Shown here: one piece after another, positions 30,440 through 42,156 of the stretch
Layout of the letters: every line of letters begins with the position of its first letter
Position numbering within the stretch: position 1 is the stretch's first letter
NCBI GenBank assembly: GCA_964418415.1
Contig: CAYQLB010000001.1
Coordinates: 47,788-111,787, forward strand
DNA: 64,000 bases
Source: CAJBLF01 sp964418415
Lineage (GTDB): Bacteria > Patescibacteriota > Gracilibacteria > Absconditabacterales > Absconditicoccaceae
Direction of reading: 5' to 3'
Position numbers and translations under genes: made by a program
Notes under the pieces: model-generated
Databases searched by the model: none
Seen by the model: the letters and a program-made list of their open reading frames with translations, nothing else
What the model was told of the DNA's origin: nothing

Positions 30440-30976
30440 TTATTTTAGATATATCGCCTTCGTTATTATAGCTATTCAGAGTAGAGTTACTGTTATGATG
30501 TCTGATCGATAAATTTTATGATGGATGCGATAAGCTCCGTATATCAATCCAATAATGAATACGACAAGTAATCATAGTTCGCTATACATAACTATTCACT
30601 GTGATGGGCTAAGAAAAATTAGTGTAATAATAAAGACCTCGATACTGGAAAATACCATATGTATTCGTCCAGCTTTCGTTATGTATGTATGAACAAGATG
30701 ACTGTTTTCAATATTTTTATCAAGAGATCGAAGATGATGTATGACATAATTTATAATAAGAGAAGTTACTCCTATAAGTAATATTATTTTTCGTGAGACG
30801 CTTATTATGAGAAAGCAAAATAGTATGTTAAGAGGTATGAATATCCAATCTAAACGATAACATGTTCGATGTTTTTTGAATACATCCAATATTTTTTCTT
30901 GTTTACAAAAATAATATTGCAATCAAAAATTGATTACGGGAATAAGCCCTAATATGATACACCATATTCGTTTCAT
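30440..30976 (-). CDS. Small polytopic membrane protein
   Basis: A 178-residue protein with about five hydrophobic segments (IWCIILGLIPVINFG, WIFIPLNILFCFLIISV, IILLIGVTSLIINYVI, SIEVFIITLIFL, ELGLLVVFIIGLIYG). TGA glycines join two shorter frames, and the ATG at 30976 gives MKRIWCIILG. It lies 33 bp downstream of the DUF5652-like gene, the last member of the ruvB run. Unknown function. Confidence 0.65.
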
Positions 30977-31009
30977 ATTTTGTGGCATAATAAAGCGAAA
31001 AATTTTATA

Positions 31010-31249
31010 TTATTTTTTTCATTTTTTCTCTTTTTTTTGAAAAAATGATAGATAGATGATAGGGAGTATTCCTACAGTATTAAACACAAATAGACAAATA
31101 AACCATGTCATTTGTTTTTTCGTTCCTGCTTTCCAAAGTGCAATTCCCTTTCGGATCATTTCCCGAATAAGTAATGCTATAAGGAGCGCAGTCATTCCTT
31201 TTGAAAACATAATGGTAGGTGCAGCTGCTCCATACATTTCTGGTGTCAT
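31010..31249 (-). CDS. DUF5652-like small membrane protein
   Basis: A 79-residue, two-helix membrane protein. The pattern KGIALWKAGTKKQMTWFICLFVFNTVGILPIIYL closely resembles the DUF5652 / PLDc_N-like small proteins widespread in CPR genomes (split here: ALWKAG...WF then NTVGILPIIYL). The true stop is TAA after an in-frame TGA glycine near the end. It lies 26 bp after the preceding gene of the ruvB run. Confidence 0.65.
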
Positions 31250-31275
31250 TTCTTATAGATTTTATGAAATAAATA

Positions 31276-31731
31276 TTATATACTTAAAATAAACGAAAGA
31301 AATAAACTTACTATCATAATGATTCCGCAAATAATCCTGATCCATTTGTTAAATCATTTGTTTTTTGCTGACTCTATAAAAAGTAATATGCCTCATCGGA
31401 TATTCGTGATGATAGAAATGACTCCGATGATAGCTATAACTAACATAATTGTAGCTAAGAACCCTAGTCATGTAGTGGGCAGACTAGTATATGCAATTAT
31501 TATTACTATGATAGATCCTATGATGGATAAGAGTTGTATGATTCCTGTGATTCGTCTGATAATTTTTGCAAATCATGTATGCTTCTTAGCATCCTTGAAG
31601 AGCAAGAAAGATCCTCGGATTGCACCGATCATAAAAATGATACTTATTACCTGTATTCCAATAGGTAAAGCTACTGAAGTAGTGGTTGTAGCTATTTGAT
31701 CTGTCATAGCTGTTGTGGTTGCTTCTGGCAT
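31276..31731 (-). CDS. Membrane protein with four hydrophobic segments
   Basis: A 151-residue protein. After a Thr/Ala-rich N terminus (MPEATTTAMTDQIATTTT) come GIQVISIIFMIGAIRG, IIQLLSIIGSIIVIIIAY, FLATIMLVIAIIGVISII and IIMIVSLFLSFILSI. TGA glycines are used. It looks like a pilin-associated or TrbC/VirB2-like small membrane family, but I cannot assign it. It is 25 bp downstream of ruvB. Confidence 0.65.
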
Positions 31732-31756
31732 GATATGATTATAAAGATAAAAAAAA

Positions 31757-32713
31757 TTACGAAATGAATATTCTTCCTGCACTGGTCTTTTCTATTTTGC
31801 CGAGTTTTAAGAGTAGTGGTTCTACATCGTCTTCTACTGCTTTTTCGTTGATACCTAGTTGTACAGCAATAGCTTTGACACCCATTGGCCTGTCGGCCAT
31901 TTCCAATATCTCTAAATATTTTTTGTGAAGGGGAGTCATACCACCTTCATCGATCTGGCTATGTTTGAGGAAATCTATCCATAGGGAATCTGTCAATATA
32001 TGTTTTTTTGAATCATTCTTACCTTCTTTGGTTATCACATAATCACGAATCTTTATACAGAGATTGTGAATCTCTCTCGGCACAGAACCTACCTTTTCAC
32101 TGATTTTTTTTATGAGTTCTTCGCTGGCATTGATTTCATATTTGTTGAGATATTTCTTTATCATCGTTTCTTTTTCGTTTGGTGTATATTCCATGAAATG
32201 GAAATTGTAGACGAATCTATTTTTTATTGGTTGGCTTAGTGATTCTGATTTTGTTGTTGCTCCTATGAGAGTAAATGGATTAATAGGGATTCTCACATTA
32301 CCTCCTTCTGGCATGACCATATCGATAACAAAATCTTCCATGGCGATATATAATACTTCTTCGATGTTTGGTTTCAATCTATGGATTTCATCGATAAATA
32401 GAATATCTCATATCTCGAGCGTATTTAAAATACTGATGATCTCAGATGGTTTTGTGATTGCATATCCGGTAACTGCTTTGATATTTACTTGTCCTTGTTT
32501 GGAAATAATGTGTGCTATTGTTGTCTTTCCAAATCCGCTGGGACCAGAAAAAAGCATATGTCCCATATGTCACTTTCTCTTTTTCCCACTTTCTATGGCT
32601 GTTTTTACTAGTCATTTGATATGTTCTTGTCCGATGAATTCTTCGAATGTGTCTGGTCTTCATGAGTGACTTATATTCATCAGTTTGTCGGTATTGATCT
32701 TCTTTATCTCCAT
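31757..32713 (-). CDS. ruvB: Holliday junction branch-migration helicase RuvB
   Basis: A 318-residue AAA+ motor that drives branch migration with RuvA. RPDTFEEFIGQEHIK begins the AAA domain; Walker A is GPSGFGKTT (usual GPPGLGKTT), Walker B LFIDEIHRL, sensor 1 LIGATTKSESLSQPIKNRF, and the winged-helix C terminus carries the ADRPMG segment. The protein is read through four TGA codons in its first 110 residues (e.g. SHSGRPDTF). Slightly shorter than the usual 330-340 residues. Three small membrane-protein genes follow closely. Confidence 0.95.
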
Positions 32714-32807
32714 TATTTTCCCAATATAATTAAATGATTACTTTATTACAAATTATGAATTACGATTTTTTGCATTCTACGTCCGAAATCCGTAATCGTT
32801 TAATTGA

Positions 32808-33215
32808 TTAATCGTTTTTTTTAGTTAAACGCATAAATTTAGGATAGTGTATAAACAATACTATCAAAAATAATATACCCCAAATACTTGATCATAATGT
32901 ATCTTGCTTAAACATAACTTTTCTGGATTTGATAAGTATCTCTTTTTTTTCTGTTTCACATATTGTGATCTCTGCAGGGGTAGCTTTGGTAGATTCTTTT
33001 CCATCATAGTCGTTATATTTACAACTTTCCAGCTCGTAATATCTATCTCCTACAATATATTCTTCATTAGTGATGATAAGTTGTTTCCCTATAGTGAATG
33101 CTAATATTCAAAAGGTAATCAATGTACCTATTACTCCTACAAGTGTCATGAGAAGAAAATAAATTTTGATAATGCTTCGTCCGTGAGATTTTACCTGAGC
33201 TGATTTGATAGCCAT
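32808..33215 (-). CDS. Small membrane protein with extracytoplasmic loop
   Basis: A 135-residue protein with two membrane helices (YFLLMTLVGVIGTLITFG and GSSIWGILFLIVLFIH) flanking a ~65-residue polar loop with two cysteines (ESCKYND, EITICETE), which may form a disulfide outside the cytoplasm. No family is recognised. It lies between ruvB and the SLH protein, 53 bp downstream of the latter's stop on the same strand. Confidence 0.65.
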
Positions 33216-33267
33216 ATTATTTATAAAGGAATAAAAGTCCGTAAAGCCTTACTTTTTAGACTTTCGG

Positions 33268-35037
33268 TTATTTTGTTTGGTTAAGTTTGTAGTAAGCGTT
33301 TGTATTGCTTAATGGTCTGATGATATAGGTATGTTCTCCTATCCTTATAGTACCTTCTATGAGTGAAAGACTACTAACAATGAAACTTGTTGCGCCGACT
33401 TTTGTTTCGCTGTCTAATGTGAAAAGATCTGCATATCGTGCGAAATTATTTGTGAAATATTCCTTGATGCTTGATTTGACAATCTTGTATCTCTCTCCGA
33501 GAATTTCTATGTATCCGACATTAAAATTTCCGTTTGTCAGGAGATTCATATCGACATAAACATTGGACTGAGGTAGATTATTTGCTCCTGTCTCTATAGA
33601 ACCTGGGACAGTGTTTACTACTTGATTGTCTATAGTTTCACTATTGAGATTTTGAGTAATCTGGTACTTTACCTTGAATCTATATAGTGATAATGCTACT
33701 TCATATCTTGTTATAGGATTGTCAAAAGTAATTGAATCTGAAGGGCTAACTATTCCCATATTTTCCGCTACTTCGAAATATTGTGTCCATCGAGGTATTC
33801 TATTTTCATCTAATTTTTTTCCTTCAAAAAGTCTAATCATAGCTGTTATAAATTGAGCTTTACTTATAGTAACTTTTGGAGAAAATTGTCCGTTTGTCCC
33901 TTGCATGATGCCTAGTTGACATACCTGTGTAATATAATTAGTTAATGAAGAATCTGATTCTCCGATATCGCTAAATTCACATGATCCTGTATTGTTGATA
34001 CTCAAGAATCCAAATACCTCTGCAAATTTTACCAATATCTTTGCTGCTTGTTCTCTGTTAAGAATTTCAAATGGCATATATTCTGCTATGGTTGTATAAC
34101 TCGTCAATCCGTTGTCATTCATCCATCTAATTGCCTCGATGAGTTCAGGATCGTTACTGATACTCAATGAATTGGTTAATGATGACAGTGCTTCTACGAT
34201 ACTGCTTGTTTGAGGAGGCGTGTTGAGTTCAGATACTCTTCCTAAATACATCATCCTTAACGTATCGTTACTGACAATATTTCTTAATCTCCAAATATAT
34301 ATTGCCATCTCTCTTCTGGTAATATTACTATCGAAGATGGTTTGATTATCTAATGTTGTCAATCCCATAGCTTGACCTTTTATGTAATAATCTCCCCATC
34401 GAGGTATTCTGTTTTCATTGGATAATTTACCTTCAAATATTCTAACGAGTAACGCCATCGCTTGTGGTCTGCTTAATTGTTCTCTTGGAAGGAATTTTCC
34501 CTCGGTTGTTCCTTTGAATATCCCTCGTGTGCAGCTATTTGTGATATAGGTGGTCAATGTGGGATTCATATCTGTCGTGTCCAAAAAAGAACAGTTAGTA
34601 TTTTTTGTGGTTTGATTATATCATAATGTTACGAATGCTTGTCCTATAATTTTTGCAGCTTCTTCTCTTGTAAGATAATCGTTGGGTCTGTATTCGATTT
34701 CATCATTGTATATAGTTAGTCCGTTGTCGTACATTCGTGCTAAGGCTTGTTGAAATTCTGTACCTGTGTATATTGTTGAATTTCCGGTGATTATTGTTCA
34801 GGTGATTACATTTCCTGTATTTATCGTTCCTGTATTTATTGTTCCTGTATTTATCGTTCCTGTATTTATCGTTCCTGTCAAAGATGATCATGTTATAATT
34901 ACTGTTATATCGTGGGTCACCGGATCTATCACGATTTGAAAATCTCATGATGCAGATCATGTAGTATCTGCTTTTGTTGGAAAAGTCAGGATAAAGGCGG
35001 TTGCTACCAAAAATATTCATAATACATGCTTTTTCAT
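33268..35037 (-). CDS. SLH-domain S-layer-type surface protein
   Basis: A 589-residue secreted protein: signal peptide MKKHVLGIFLVATAFILTFPTKADT, a short Thr/Gly-rich stalk with a GTINT pentapeptide repeated four times (residues ~54-73), then at least four SLH-like modules with the DYLTREEAAKI, RPQAMALLVRIFEG, REQAAKILVKFAE and ITRYEVALSLYRF patterns. A C-terminal beta domain of ~130 residues follows. SLH modules anchor S-layer or surface proteins to wall polymers. The repeats NRIPxW have CGA before TGG (PWW under CGA=Trp). The start ATG 35037 sits at the signal peptide. It probably coats the cell or mediates host contact. Confidence 0.88.
34812..34876. repeat. 15-bp tandem repeat encoding GTINT pentapeptides
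   Basis: Four near-perfect copies of a 15-bp unit (plus-strand TGTATTTATCGTTCC) inside the stalk of the SLH protein. One copy differs by a single base. The unit keeps the reading frame, so copy-number change would alter stalk length only. Confidence 0.8.
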
Positions 35038-35290
35038 GGAAAAATTTTCATATGGAATAAAATATGCAGTTGTGAGTATAATTAATGTAGTGGGCTTTTC
35101 AATATAAATTTAACTTAGATACAAGATGTGGAATCTAAGATATAAGATACAAAACATACTGTTTGCGTTTTAGATAATAATCATATATCATCTATCATAC
35201 ATCATTAGTCTTTGCAAAAAACAACTTGAAAATCACTGTCAAAACCATATTGTTCCAAAAAATCTTTTATTTTTTTGTATTGAAAAAGAA

Positions 35291-35794
35291 ATGACTCATG
35301 TACAAAGAACTTTGGTTGTATTGAAACCAGATAGTATAGGTCGTAGTGTTGTGTGAGAGATTATTTCTCGCTTCGAAAGAGCAGGATTGCATATAGTCGG
35401 TATGAAGATGATCAAACCAGAAAAAGATTTCTTCTTTCATCATTATGAGACTATCGGAACTATGATTACTAGACATGGTAATAAGATATTTGAGGATACC
35501 GTAGCTACTATGATGAGGTCTCCTATTGTAGCAATAGTCTTGGAAGGTGTCGAAGTGGTAGAATATGTCCGCAAAATTGTCGGATCTACTGAACCCAAAG
35601 GTGCAGCTCCTGGTACTATCAGAGGTGATTATGCTCATATGTCTTATGGATATGCTGATGCTGCAGGTATAGGTATTCCTAATCTTGTACATGCTTCAGG
35701 AAATATTGAAGAAGCGAAAAAAGAGATTAAACATCGATTCAAAGACGATGAATTGTTTGCTTACGATCCACTACATAAATTATTTACTCGCTAG
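35291..35794 (+). CDS. ndk: Nucleoside diphosphate kinase
   Basis: A 167-residue enzyme that balances NTP pools through a phospho-His. TLVVLKPDSIGR is the N-terminal nucleotide site; ATMMRSPIVAIVLEG, GAAPGTIRGDY and NLVHASGNIEEAKKEI with the catalytic His follow. The CGA at 35735-35737 (residue 149) aligns with the Trp of the common EIxLWF end, giving EIKHWF. About 20 residues longer than bacterial Ndk because of a C-terminal tail (AYDPLHKLFTR). One TGA glycine. Confidence 0.95.
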
Positions 35795-35822
35795 TACATT
35801 TTACTCTATTATATTCATACCA

Positions 35823-36059
35823 ATGAAAAAATGAATTCATGGAAATTATTACAAAGACGTGGAGGTGCAATGCATCTGCGGCGCAAAATTCACGGTAAAT
35901 ACTACCGTTCAATGACCTATCAAAGTCGAAACTTGCTATCAATGTCATCCAGCATTCAATAAGGATAAAGTAATTAAAAAGGTCATCAAAGGAAGAATGG
36001 AAAAATTCCTCGAAAAGCAAAAGAAGATTGAATCTATCAAGCCAACTAAGAAGAAATAA
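35823..36059 (+). CDS. rpmE: Ribosomal protein bL31
   Basis: A 78-residue zinc-type bL31: MKKGIHGNYY, then QCICGAKF and ETCYQCHPAFN, where four Cys form the zinc site. The glycines at residue 4 and in TTVQGPIKVE are TGA codons, so the gene is invisible to a standard-code ORF finder. The C terminus has a basic tail (KPTKKK). It lies 28 bp after ndk. Confidence 0.92.
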
Positions 36060-36117
36060 ATTTTAGCTTGCAGCTTGCAGCTTGAAGCTTGAAGCTCGAG
36101 TCTTTTTGAGACTAGTC

Positions 36118-36750
36118 ATGCTCAGAAAACAGATCATGAGAAAATATACCGATGCTGATACTGTTTTTCATGTGATTTGACATAATGGAAGTGTTTTTAT
36201 CAAACTCACTTTGAGGACACTTCTTTTTTTGTTGGTATTGTATGTGTTATGTATCTTTTTGGATAGATATATTGTTTGGCCGTATCTTGATTGGATATTT
36301 GGCACTATTGGATTAGGATTTTTTGTAAAATATATTATAGAATTTCTTAATATTTATTTAGATTGACTGATTCTTTCTCAAAAATGAATTACCTTATTTA
36401 TGCGAGAATGACTCTTCGATTATAAGACAGATTTTTTTGAACGATCCAAAATAGAAGCAGTTTCTCATAATCAAAATAGTTTCTGGGATAAAGTATTTGC
36501 AAGATGAGATCTATTGATCAAACTTGAACATGGTGTCGAGTATCCCTTTGAAGATATTAATTTTCCTCAAAAACAGGCTGAAAAAATTATGAAATATAAA
36601 ACACAGTTTTCACCTACAAACATTACGGATACTCCTGTTCCCATAGCTGACGAAAAAATGGCTATCATTGCTGAAGCATTAAGTGAAGTAGTGAAAGAGT
36701 ATATCGATAAGAAAACTTCTGAAACGGACGAAGAAGAGGAAGACTATTAA
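36118..36750 (+). CDS. Membrane protein with PH-like domain
   Basis: A 210-residue protein with two membrane helices (TLRTLLFLLVLYVLCIFL; WIFGTIGLGFFVKYI) followed by a beta-rich part that resembles bacterial PH (bPH) domains: GITLFMREGLFDYKT, SFWDKVFARGDLLIKL, GVEYPFEDI. It ends with an acidic tail (EEEEDY). Several TGA glycines. A second protein of the same type occurs at 59129-59707. Function unknown. Confidence 0.65.
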
Positions 36751-36797
36751 ATTATATAAAATGAATGGTCCGATATATCGGATCGACGAATTATAGA

Positions 36798-36841
36798 CCA
36801 AAAATTGCTGTGATTATAACTACCTTTAGTCAAATTTTTGG
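36798..36841 (+). terminator. Hairpin after 36118-36750
   Basis: CCAAAAATT and AAATTTTTGG flank AACTACCTTTAGT. The inner block AACTACCTTTAGTyAAATTTTTG recurs inverted at about 60113-60140, so this is a repeated 3'-end element. The T-run is within the stem, so termination is weakly supported. Confidence 0.4.
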
Positions 36842-36859
36842 CTATTGTTTGTCTGTTTT

Positions 36860-38122
36860 TTATAGTAATTTCAGTTCTTTCAGTATTTTCTCGTATTTCG
36901 GGTAATCAGACCCGAATTTTTTTTGCATATATTCGGTTAAGATGCTTTTTCGGTCGGAGAATCAGGCTAATTGGCTTGAATCAACTTTGAAACTAGAAAG
37001 CAGTTCGTCTAGATTCTCCGTGCTTTTTTTTAGCCTCAAATCTTTGCAACTTTTCCTTAGATCGACATCGACAACTTCTTCTATTTTATCATAATCAATC
37101 TGATCGACTTGAAGAGTAAGTGTTATATTTTCAAGCATAATTTTCTGCTCTTGTGTAAATGTGATGTTTCGTGATGGACTTTGAAAATATCCTTTGTTCA
37201 TTTGATTGATTTTTCCTATTTCTTCCAATAACAGATCTTTTGTGAGTATTTCTTTATTTTGAATCAAAAATTGTGGATTGATCGTGATTGGTATTCCAGT
37301 AATGTGTTGTGTTTTTGTGTTATAATGGAAAATATATTTGTTCTGGTTAGTTTCTAAAGAACTCGTAGATCGGACGCTTCCTGTACAGAGATAATTGGTA
37401 TGCGTAAATCCTTGGTGTAGGTGTCCTGAAATAAATTTTACCTCTGATAATTCTAAAAACTGTTCGTTTAATGCTATATCTTTATAGTTGAATTTCGACT
37501 TCTGACCTGGAAATGCTGTATTGTTGAAATAATAATGATGGATAATAGTAATTCACGGATGTACATCTATTTGTTTTGCTAAATACTTGTTGATGTATCA
37601 TGAAAATATTTCATGTTTGTTATTCGACTTTTCTAGTAGTACAGCGAAATCGCTTATCGATTTTAGTTTTTCATTTTTTGGTATATAATTCAGCTCCTCA
37701 TTTTCTCACGGCAGGAAAAATGGCATAAATAATATTTCTTCTCATTCTATGGTTTGTAATAATGGCTTAGTGATAAATTTTATTTTTCCTATTCAATTTA
37801 TCATCTCTCATTTACCCTCATTCGATGACAAGTTATTTATCATTACTTCAAACGCTTTCTTCGCTTCTTCAAATACAAAAGAATTTCCTAGTCGATCATG
37901 ATTTCCAGATATGATATAGATGTTTTTTCCTTGTTCGAACAGCTCAAGAAAAAGTCCGTACAATTTGAGGAGTGCGTTCCTATCGTAGGCAAAATGATAC
38001 ACATAGTCTCAGAGAAAAATAATATTTTTTTCGTCGGGATATGAGGAAAATATATCTTTGAGTTGAGTCAAAATTTTTTCGTGGTAACGTGCGTTGATGT
38101 GGAGATCACCGATTAATAACAT
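36860..38122 (-). CDS. SbcD/Mre11-like metallophosphoesterase
   Basis: A 420-residue calcineurin-like phosphoesterase. Metal-binding motifs are in order: GDLHIN (start), FLGDYVY, SGNHDRLG, the HH of ITIIHHYYF, and SGHLHQGF. Length and the N-terminal placement fit SbcD/Mre11 DNA-repair nucleases. The C-terminal ~150 residues are charged and helical. No SbcC partner is adjacent. Several TGA glycines. Could also be another DNA-end nuclease of the family. Confidence 0.8.
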
Positions 38123-38212
38123 AAATTTTGGGACAAGATATTAGGTAAAAGTGATAAGGTGTACTATAGTAATTTGATTTGTAAAAAAAAGGCAGAAATG
38201 TATATTTTTGGT

Positions 38213-38845
38213 ATGAAAAAACATCTCCGACTCGCATTGATCGTTATTTGCGTCCTTGTTCTCATAGGACTAAGGGTATTTTCTTCTGAGGACAATCGAA
38301 TATGTGATGGCGACACACTCATTAAACACTGAAATCCTAGCGCTAACAGCTCAGGATTTTTCTGTAGTTCCTGAATACTTTTACCTATTTCAAAAACTCC
38401 AATGAATATTTCTACTGACTTCACTGACAACGGATTGATGCCTTCCCAATATACCTGTGACGGGGAAGGTCGTTTTCCTACTCTAAAAATAGAAGATTTT
38501 CCTCTTACTACCAAAAGCTTAGTTCTTATTGTTGATGATCCTGATGCTCCAGCATGAACTCGAGATCATCTACTCTTGGCAAATATTCCCTTAACGGAAG
38601 ATCCGTATGTCATCATTTCTCAAGATAATTTTGATACTGCTATTCTCGGTCAAAATTCTCGAGGAGAACTTGCTCGATGAGCTCCATGTCCGCCGAGCGG
38701 AACGCATAGATATGTTTTCAAAGTCTATGCGCTTTCTGAACAACTAGAAATATCATCAGGCTTTTCCAAAGAAAGATTAATTGAACTTATGTGAGAAAAA
38801 ATCCTTGATCAGAGTGAACTCATAGGATTGTATAAAAGACAATAA
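38213..38845 (+). CDS. YbhB/YbcL-type (PEBP-like) secreted protein
   Basis: A 210-residue protein with an N-terminal signal or anchor (LALIVICVLVLIG) and a PEBP-fold domain: LVLIVDDPDAPAGTRDHLLLANIP, with GAPCPPSGTHRYVFKVYAL holding the ligand-site His and the conserved PPxGxHRY motif (segments shown are adjoining parts). The family binds small anions or phospholipids; its bacterial role is unclear. ATG 38213 is preferred over in-frame ATG 38198 because it begins MKKHLR. Confidence 0.8.
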
Positions 38846-38847
38846 TA

Positions 38848-39261
38848 TTATTTATTTTCTCATGCTCGTTTTTTATATTTTTTCCCTGATCTTTTCGTTT
38901 GTTGTGCGATTTCTTCGGGTATTTTTCTTACTTTTATCGTTGTATGACCTTCGCGTACCGCTTTAGTATATCTATGAACGCCGTCGAGAATAATCCATTG
39001 TCATTTATGGAAATATAATTCGATAGGATACTCTAAATCCGCTTCCAATACTTTTTTTGCGTGCCAAAGTTCTTTTTCGAAATTTTCTATGCACATTCTC
39101 GGTGTGAGATTCCAATCATCTGTCCCTTCTTGTTCTCGATAGGGAATATCCATATTATTTTCAATCTCGAAAATAGCTATCTCTTCAATAGGAAGTTCTA
39201 CTTTTCGAAGTTTCGGTTCGTCGATTTTAAATCCGATATCTAATATTTCTGGCAATGGCAT
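38848..39261 (-). CDS. ParB/sulfiredoxin-fold domain protein
   Basis: A 137-residue protein. The C-terminal half QWIILDGVHRYTKAVREGH then TTIKVRKIP matches the ParB N-terminal nuclease-like core (DGxHRxxAxxxxGxxxIxV). No helix-turn-helix DNA-binding domain follows, so it is not a full partition ParB; stand-alone domains of this kind occur as NTP-dependent regulators or nickases. It lies 72 bp downstream of murC on the same strand. Confidence 0.65.
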
Positions 39262-39333
39262 GATAATAAATTATTTTCCTAAATATTTTCTTAGTTGATC
39301 CAGCTTCGCTGGATAAATGCGATGTTAAAATCT

Positions 39334-40713
39334 CTAACGAGATTTTCGGCATCTTATTTTATAGTCAATGTCTCAAGCGCTGTAAATAACAATGACTGTA
39401 TCTTTTTGCGCTTTCTGAATTTCTTTTGTAATGACTGAAAAATTCGTGGTGTAGGTTCCTCAACATTCTTTTGCAAAATGATTACCTAAGTCATTCAGGG
39501 TTTTGATATTCTCTTTTTTGATGAAGGTATGGTGGTCTATAAAGTCTTTGATATTCTCTCTCGCAGCATAAATGTCGTAGATCATAACCTGATCATATTT
39601 TTTTAACACTTTCTGAAAATCTTTTCGTCACAATACAATCCTATTTATCTGATGTGGTTGGAAAATGACGAATAATTTTTTGCCAGGAAATTTGTGTTTC
39701 AATGTCATATATCCCAGCTCGATAGAGGAGGCCATATGCCCGTAATCGGTGAATATCTTCGCTCAATTTTCATTCGTTTTCAAAAATTCCAATCTTCTCC
39801 GTAATCATCCGAATGTTTTCATCGTGCTCAATATTTTTGTCTTCGGCTCTTTGCATAATTTTGTCATAAGCTCAAGAATTAATGATCCGTTTATGTCGTT
39901 ATGTTTGCCTCGAAGACGAGTGAATGTGATTTTCTTTATTACAATTGATTGCAGGTTTCAGGTTGCAGGTTTTAGATTAAGTCACTTTGGTAGAAATACT
40001 TTGTTTTTTACTTTGGAAATCAGTTGTTGGAATGCTGATATATAATCTTTCATGTCTTTGTAGTAATCCGTATGATCGAGTTCCAGAGAGGTTATTATCG
40101 TATAATCAAGATCCAAGTGTAAGAAATGCCTTTTGTATTCACACGCCTCGACGAAAAAGCTTCGTTTTTTTACATTGTCGTAATTGAGTCATTTTCCCGT
40201 GAATATGTAGTCGAAGATGTTTCTGATATCTGTTTTTGCTTTGGTGTTTATCACATAACTTTGCGTATTGAAACCTGGCACGAGCGCTCATAATATGCCG
40301 AGTCAGAAATTAGGTACCAGTTTTTTCGCTGTATGAATTGCTAGAGCAGTTGATGAACTTTTGCCGTTAGTACCTGCGAATCCTATCGTTGTGAAATACT
40401 TCGAAACTTCTCCGAGAAATTGAAAATAATTCAGAATGACCATTACTTTCTTATTTGTTTTCATTGTTTTTCTCGCGTCGAGAACTTCCTCACATTCAGC
40501 GGTCGCTTCAGAATAAATGACAACATCACCGAGTTGTACTTTATATTTTCCGTGTCCTATGATGACTTTCATTCACTTCGCTTTCAGCTTGTCCGTGAGT
40601 TCGCTTTGATTAGCATCGATGCAGACGATATTCGTATATCACAAATCATGCAGCATTCCTGCTACACCTGACATTCCTGTTCATCATGCTCAGACAAGTA
40701 TAATATTTCTCAT
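39334..40713 (-). CDS. murC: UDP-N-acetylmuramate-L-alanine ligase
   Basis: A 459-residue Mur ligase that adds L-Ala to UDP-MurNAc in peptidoglycan synthesis. N-terminal Rossmann loop ILVGAGGTGMSGVAGMLHDLG; ATP loop FAGTNGKSSSTAL (usual GTHGKT); EACEYKRHFLHL; LELDHTDYY; and the C-terminal FQPHQINR segment. The CGG at 39799-39801 precedes RRLEF where CPR homologues commonly have WRRFE, supporting CGG=Trp. Many glycines are TGA. An EamA transporter ends 6 bp upstream, so the two are co-transcribed. Confidence 0.9.
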
Positions 40714-40718
40714 GTTGG

Positions 40719-41567
40719 TTATTTAAAATAAAACCCTATTCCTACCAATGCTGTTGTGATGATAGTGAGATAGATGTCTTTTTTGCTTGGCTTCTCTTTG
40801 AGTATGAGGTATCCAAATATCATAGTGACTCATGTTGCCAGAAAAGATAATAATGTCGAAATTACTATTCCAAATTCTGAAACTAAGAAGAGATACAGGA
40901 TAAATGAAATATTTGTCCCTGTTGCTTGTCCTGTCTGATATCATCGGAATTTCATCTTTGTTCCTTTGATTCTGGTCAGATATCCTTTTATGAGTACGGG
41001 AATTAGAAGTATTGCTACGATGATGAGTTCATACAGAATGAAGTATTCTTTGTCTCCCAAGTCTGTCAGAAAATATCCTGTAAGTACCGATTCTGCTGCT
41101 ATCAGTAATTGAATCAAAAGAATCATTTTGAGATTTTTTGGTCGTTCAAACTTTTTGAAATCTATGGAAGCACATATGGTTATAAGGATTACGAGTATTC
41201 CTATACCAACTGCTATCCGTGACGAATCTTTGAAAATAAGGAATCCCGCGATGATGGTGAATACACTATTGAGATTTTCATAGGGCATAAGCGTGGATAT
41301 CTTTTCTTTTCTGTATAATCATTGTTGTATATAATCATAGGCTATCGCTATGAGTAATATCACTACAATTCCTCCTACGATTTTTCGATCCGTCAATATC
41401 TGTCGATTGAACCCTACTATCGCTATCAAGATAAGTGCTATGATGATACCATTCAATTCTCCCAAAAAACGGAAAAAAATCTTTGGCAAACGAGAGATTA
41501 ATAATGTTTTTTTCCATAATACAGTTGATATGCTCCTTAGAAGATTTCCTACTATTGCTCGAAACAT
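40719..41567 (-). CDS. EamA/DMT-type transporter
   Basis: A 282-residue, roughly ten-helix protein (GIIIALILIAIVGFN, GGIVVILLIAIAYDYI, MPYENLNSVFTIIAGF, ELIIVAILLIPVLIKG, VSEFGIVISTLLSFLATG). The GYLILKEKPSKKDIYL motif near the end is the usual EamA 'fgE...g.liiiG' segment. Substrate unknown; next to murC a lipid-linked or amino-acid substrate is conceivable. It ends 6 bp before murC. Confidence 0.75.
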
Positions 41568-41572
41568 AACGA

Positions 41573-42142
41573 TTAATTATCTTGTAAATAGTTTTTCATA
41601 TCTATCATATTTTCTTGGATATGTATTATTTTTTGATTTGTCAAAAACATGAGATTTTCTCGCATAGTAATATTTCTTATCAGTGGATTTCATCCTACTT
41701 TTCCTCAGTCATTACGTACGTGATCATTGACACAATCTAGAGCAGTGTTTATTTTTGTTAATAATGCTGTTTTTTTATCTTTATTGATGCATGCATCCTT
41801 AAATTCTTTTGATGTTATTCTGAGTTCTTTTGGTAGGATATGTTCTATATCTGGATTATTTACTATCTCTTCGATTTTTTTTAATAATTCTTTTATTTCC
41901 AATGATTCTATTATGCTATTGAATTCTCTATTATCGACTTTGTTGTCTTTTTGTATTTCTTCAAAAGTCTTTTGGTCGAGATTTATCGATCACTCTGTTA
42001 TCATATTTTTAAGTTCTTTGAGGCTTAGTTTACTTTGATCTAATGCTTCTTTATTCTCTTTGTTGATATCTCATTTTTCTCTTGTGTTTTTTTGTTCCTT
42101 TTTTTTTCTCTCTTTTTCATATTCTGATATATATTCTGACAT
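41573..42142 (-). CDS. Charged helical hypothetical protein
   Basis: A 189-residue, Lys/Glu/Asn-rich helical protein (MSEYISEYEKERKKKEQ...). No membrane segment or recognised domain; TGA glycines join the frames. It is the last gene before the accessory island, whose first scraps begin about 15 bp upstream of its start. Confidence 0.6.
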
Positions 42143-42156
42143 ATATACGATATTAG

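Noticed and set aside
30227..30448. Plus-strand hydrophobic ORF
   Set aside because: No ATG, no leader signal, and it overlaps the promoter region and the 3' end of the minus-strand membrane gene.
34703..35020. Minus-strand ORF with repeated DKYRN units
   Set aside because: It is a frame-shifted reading of the GTINT repeat and signal region of the SLH protein, whose frame gives a proper signal peptide.
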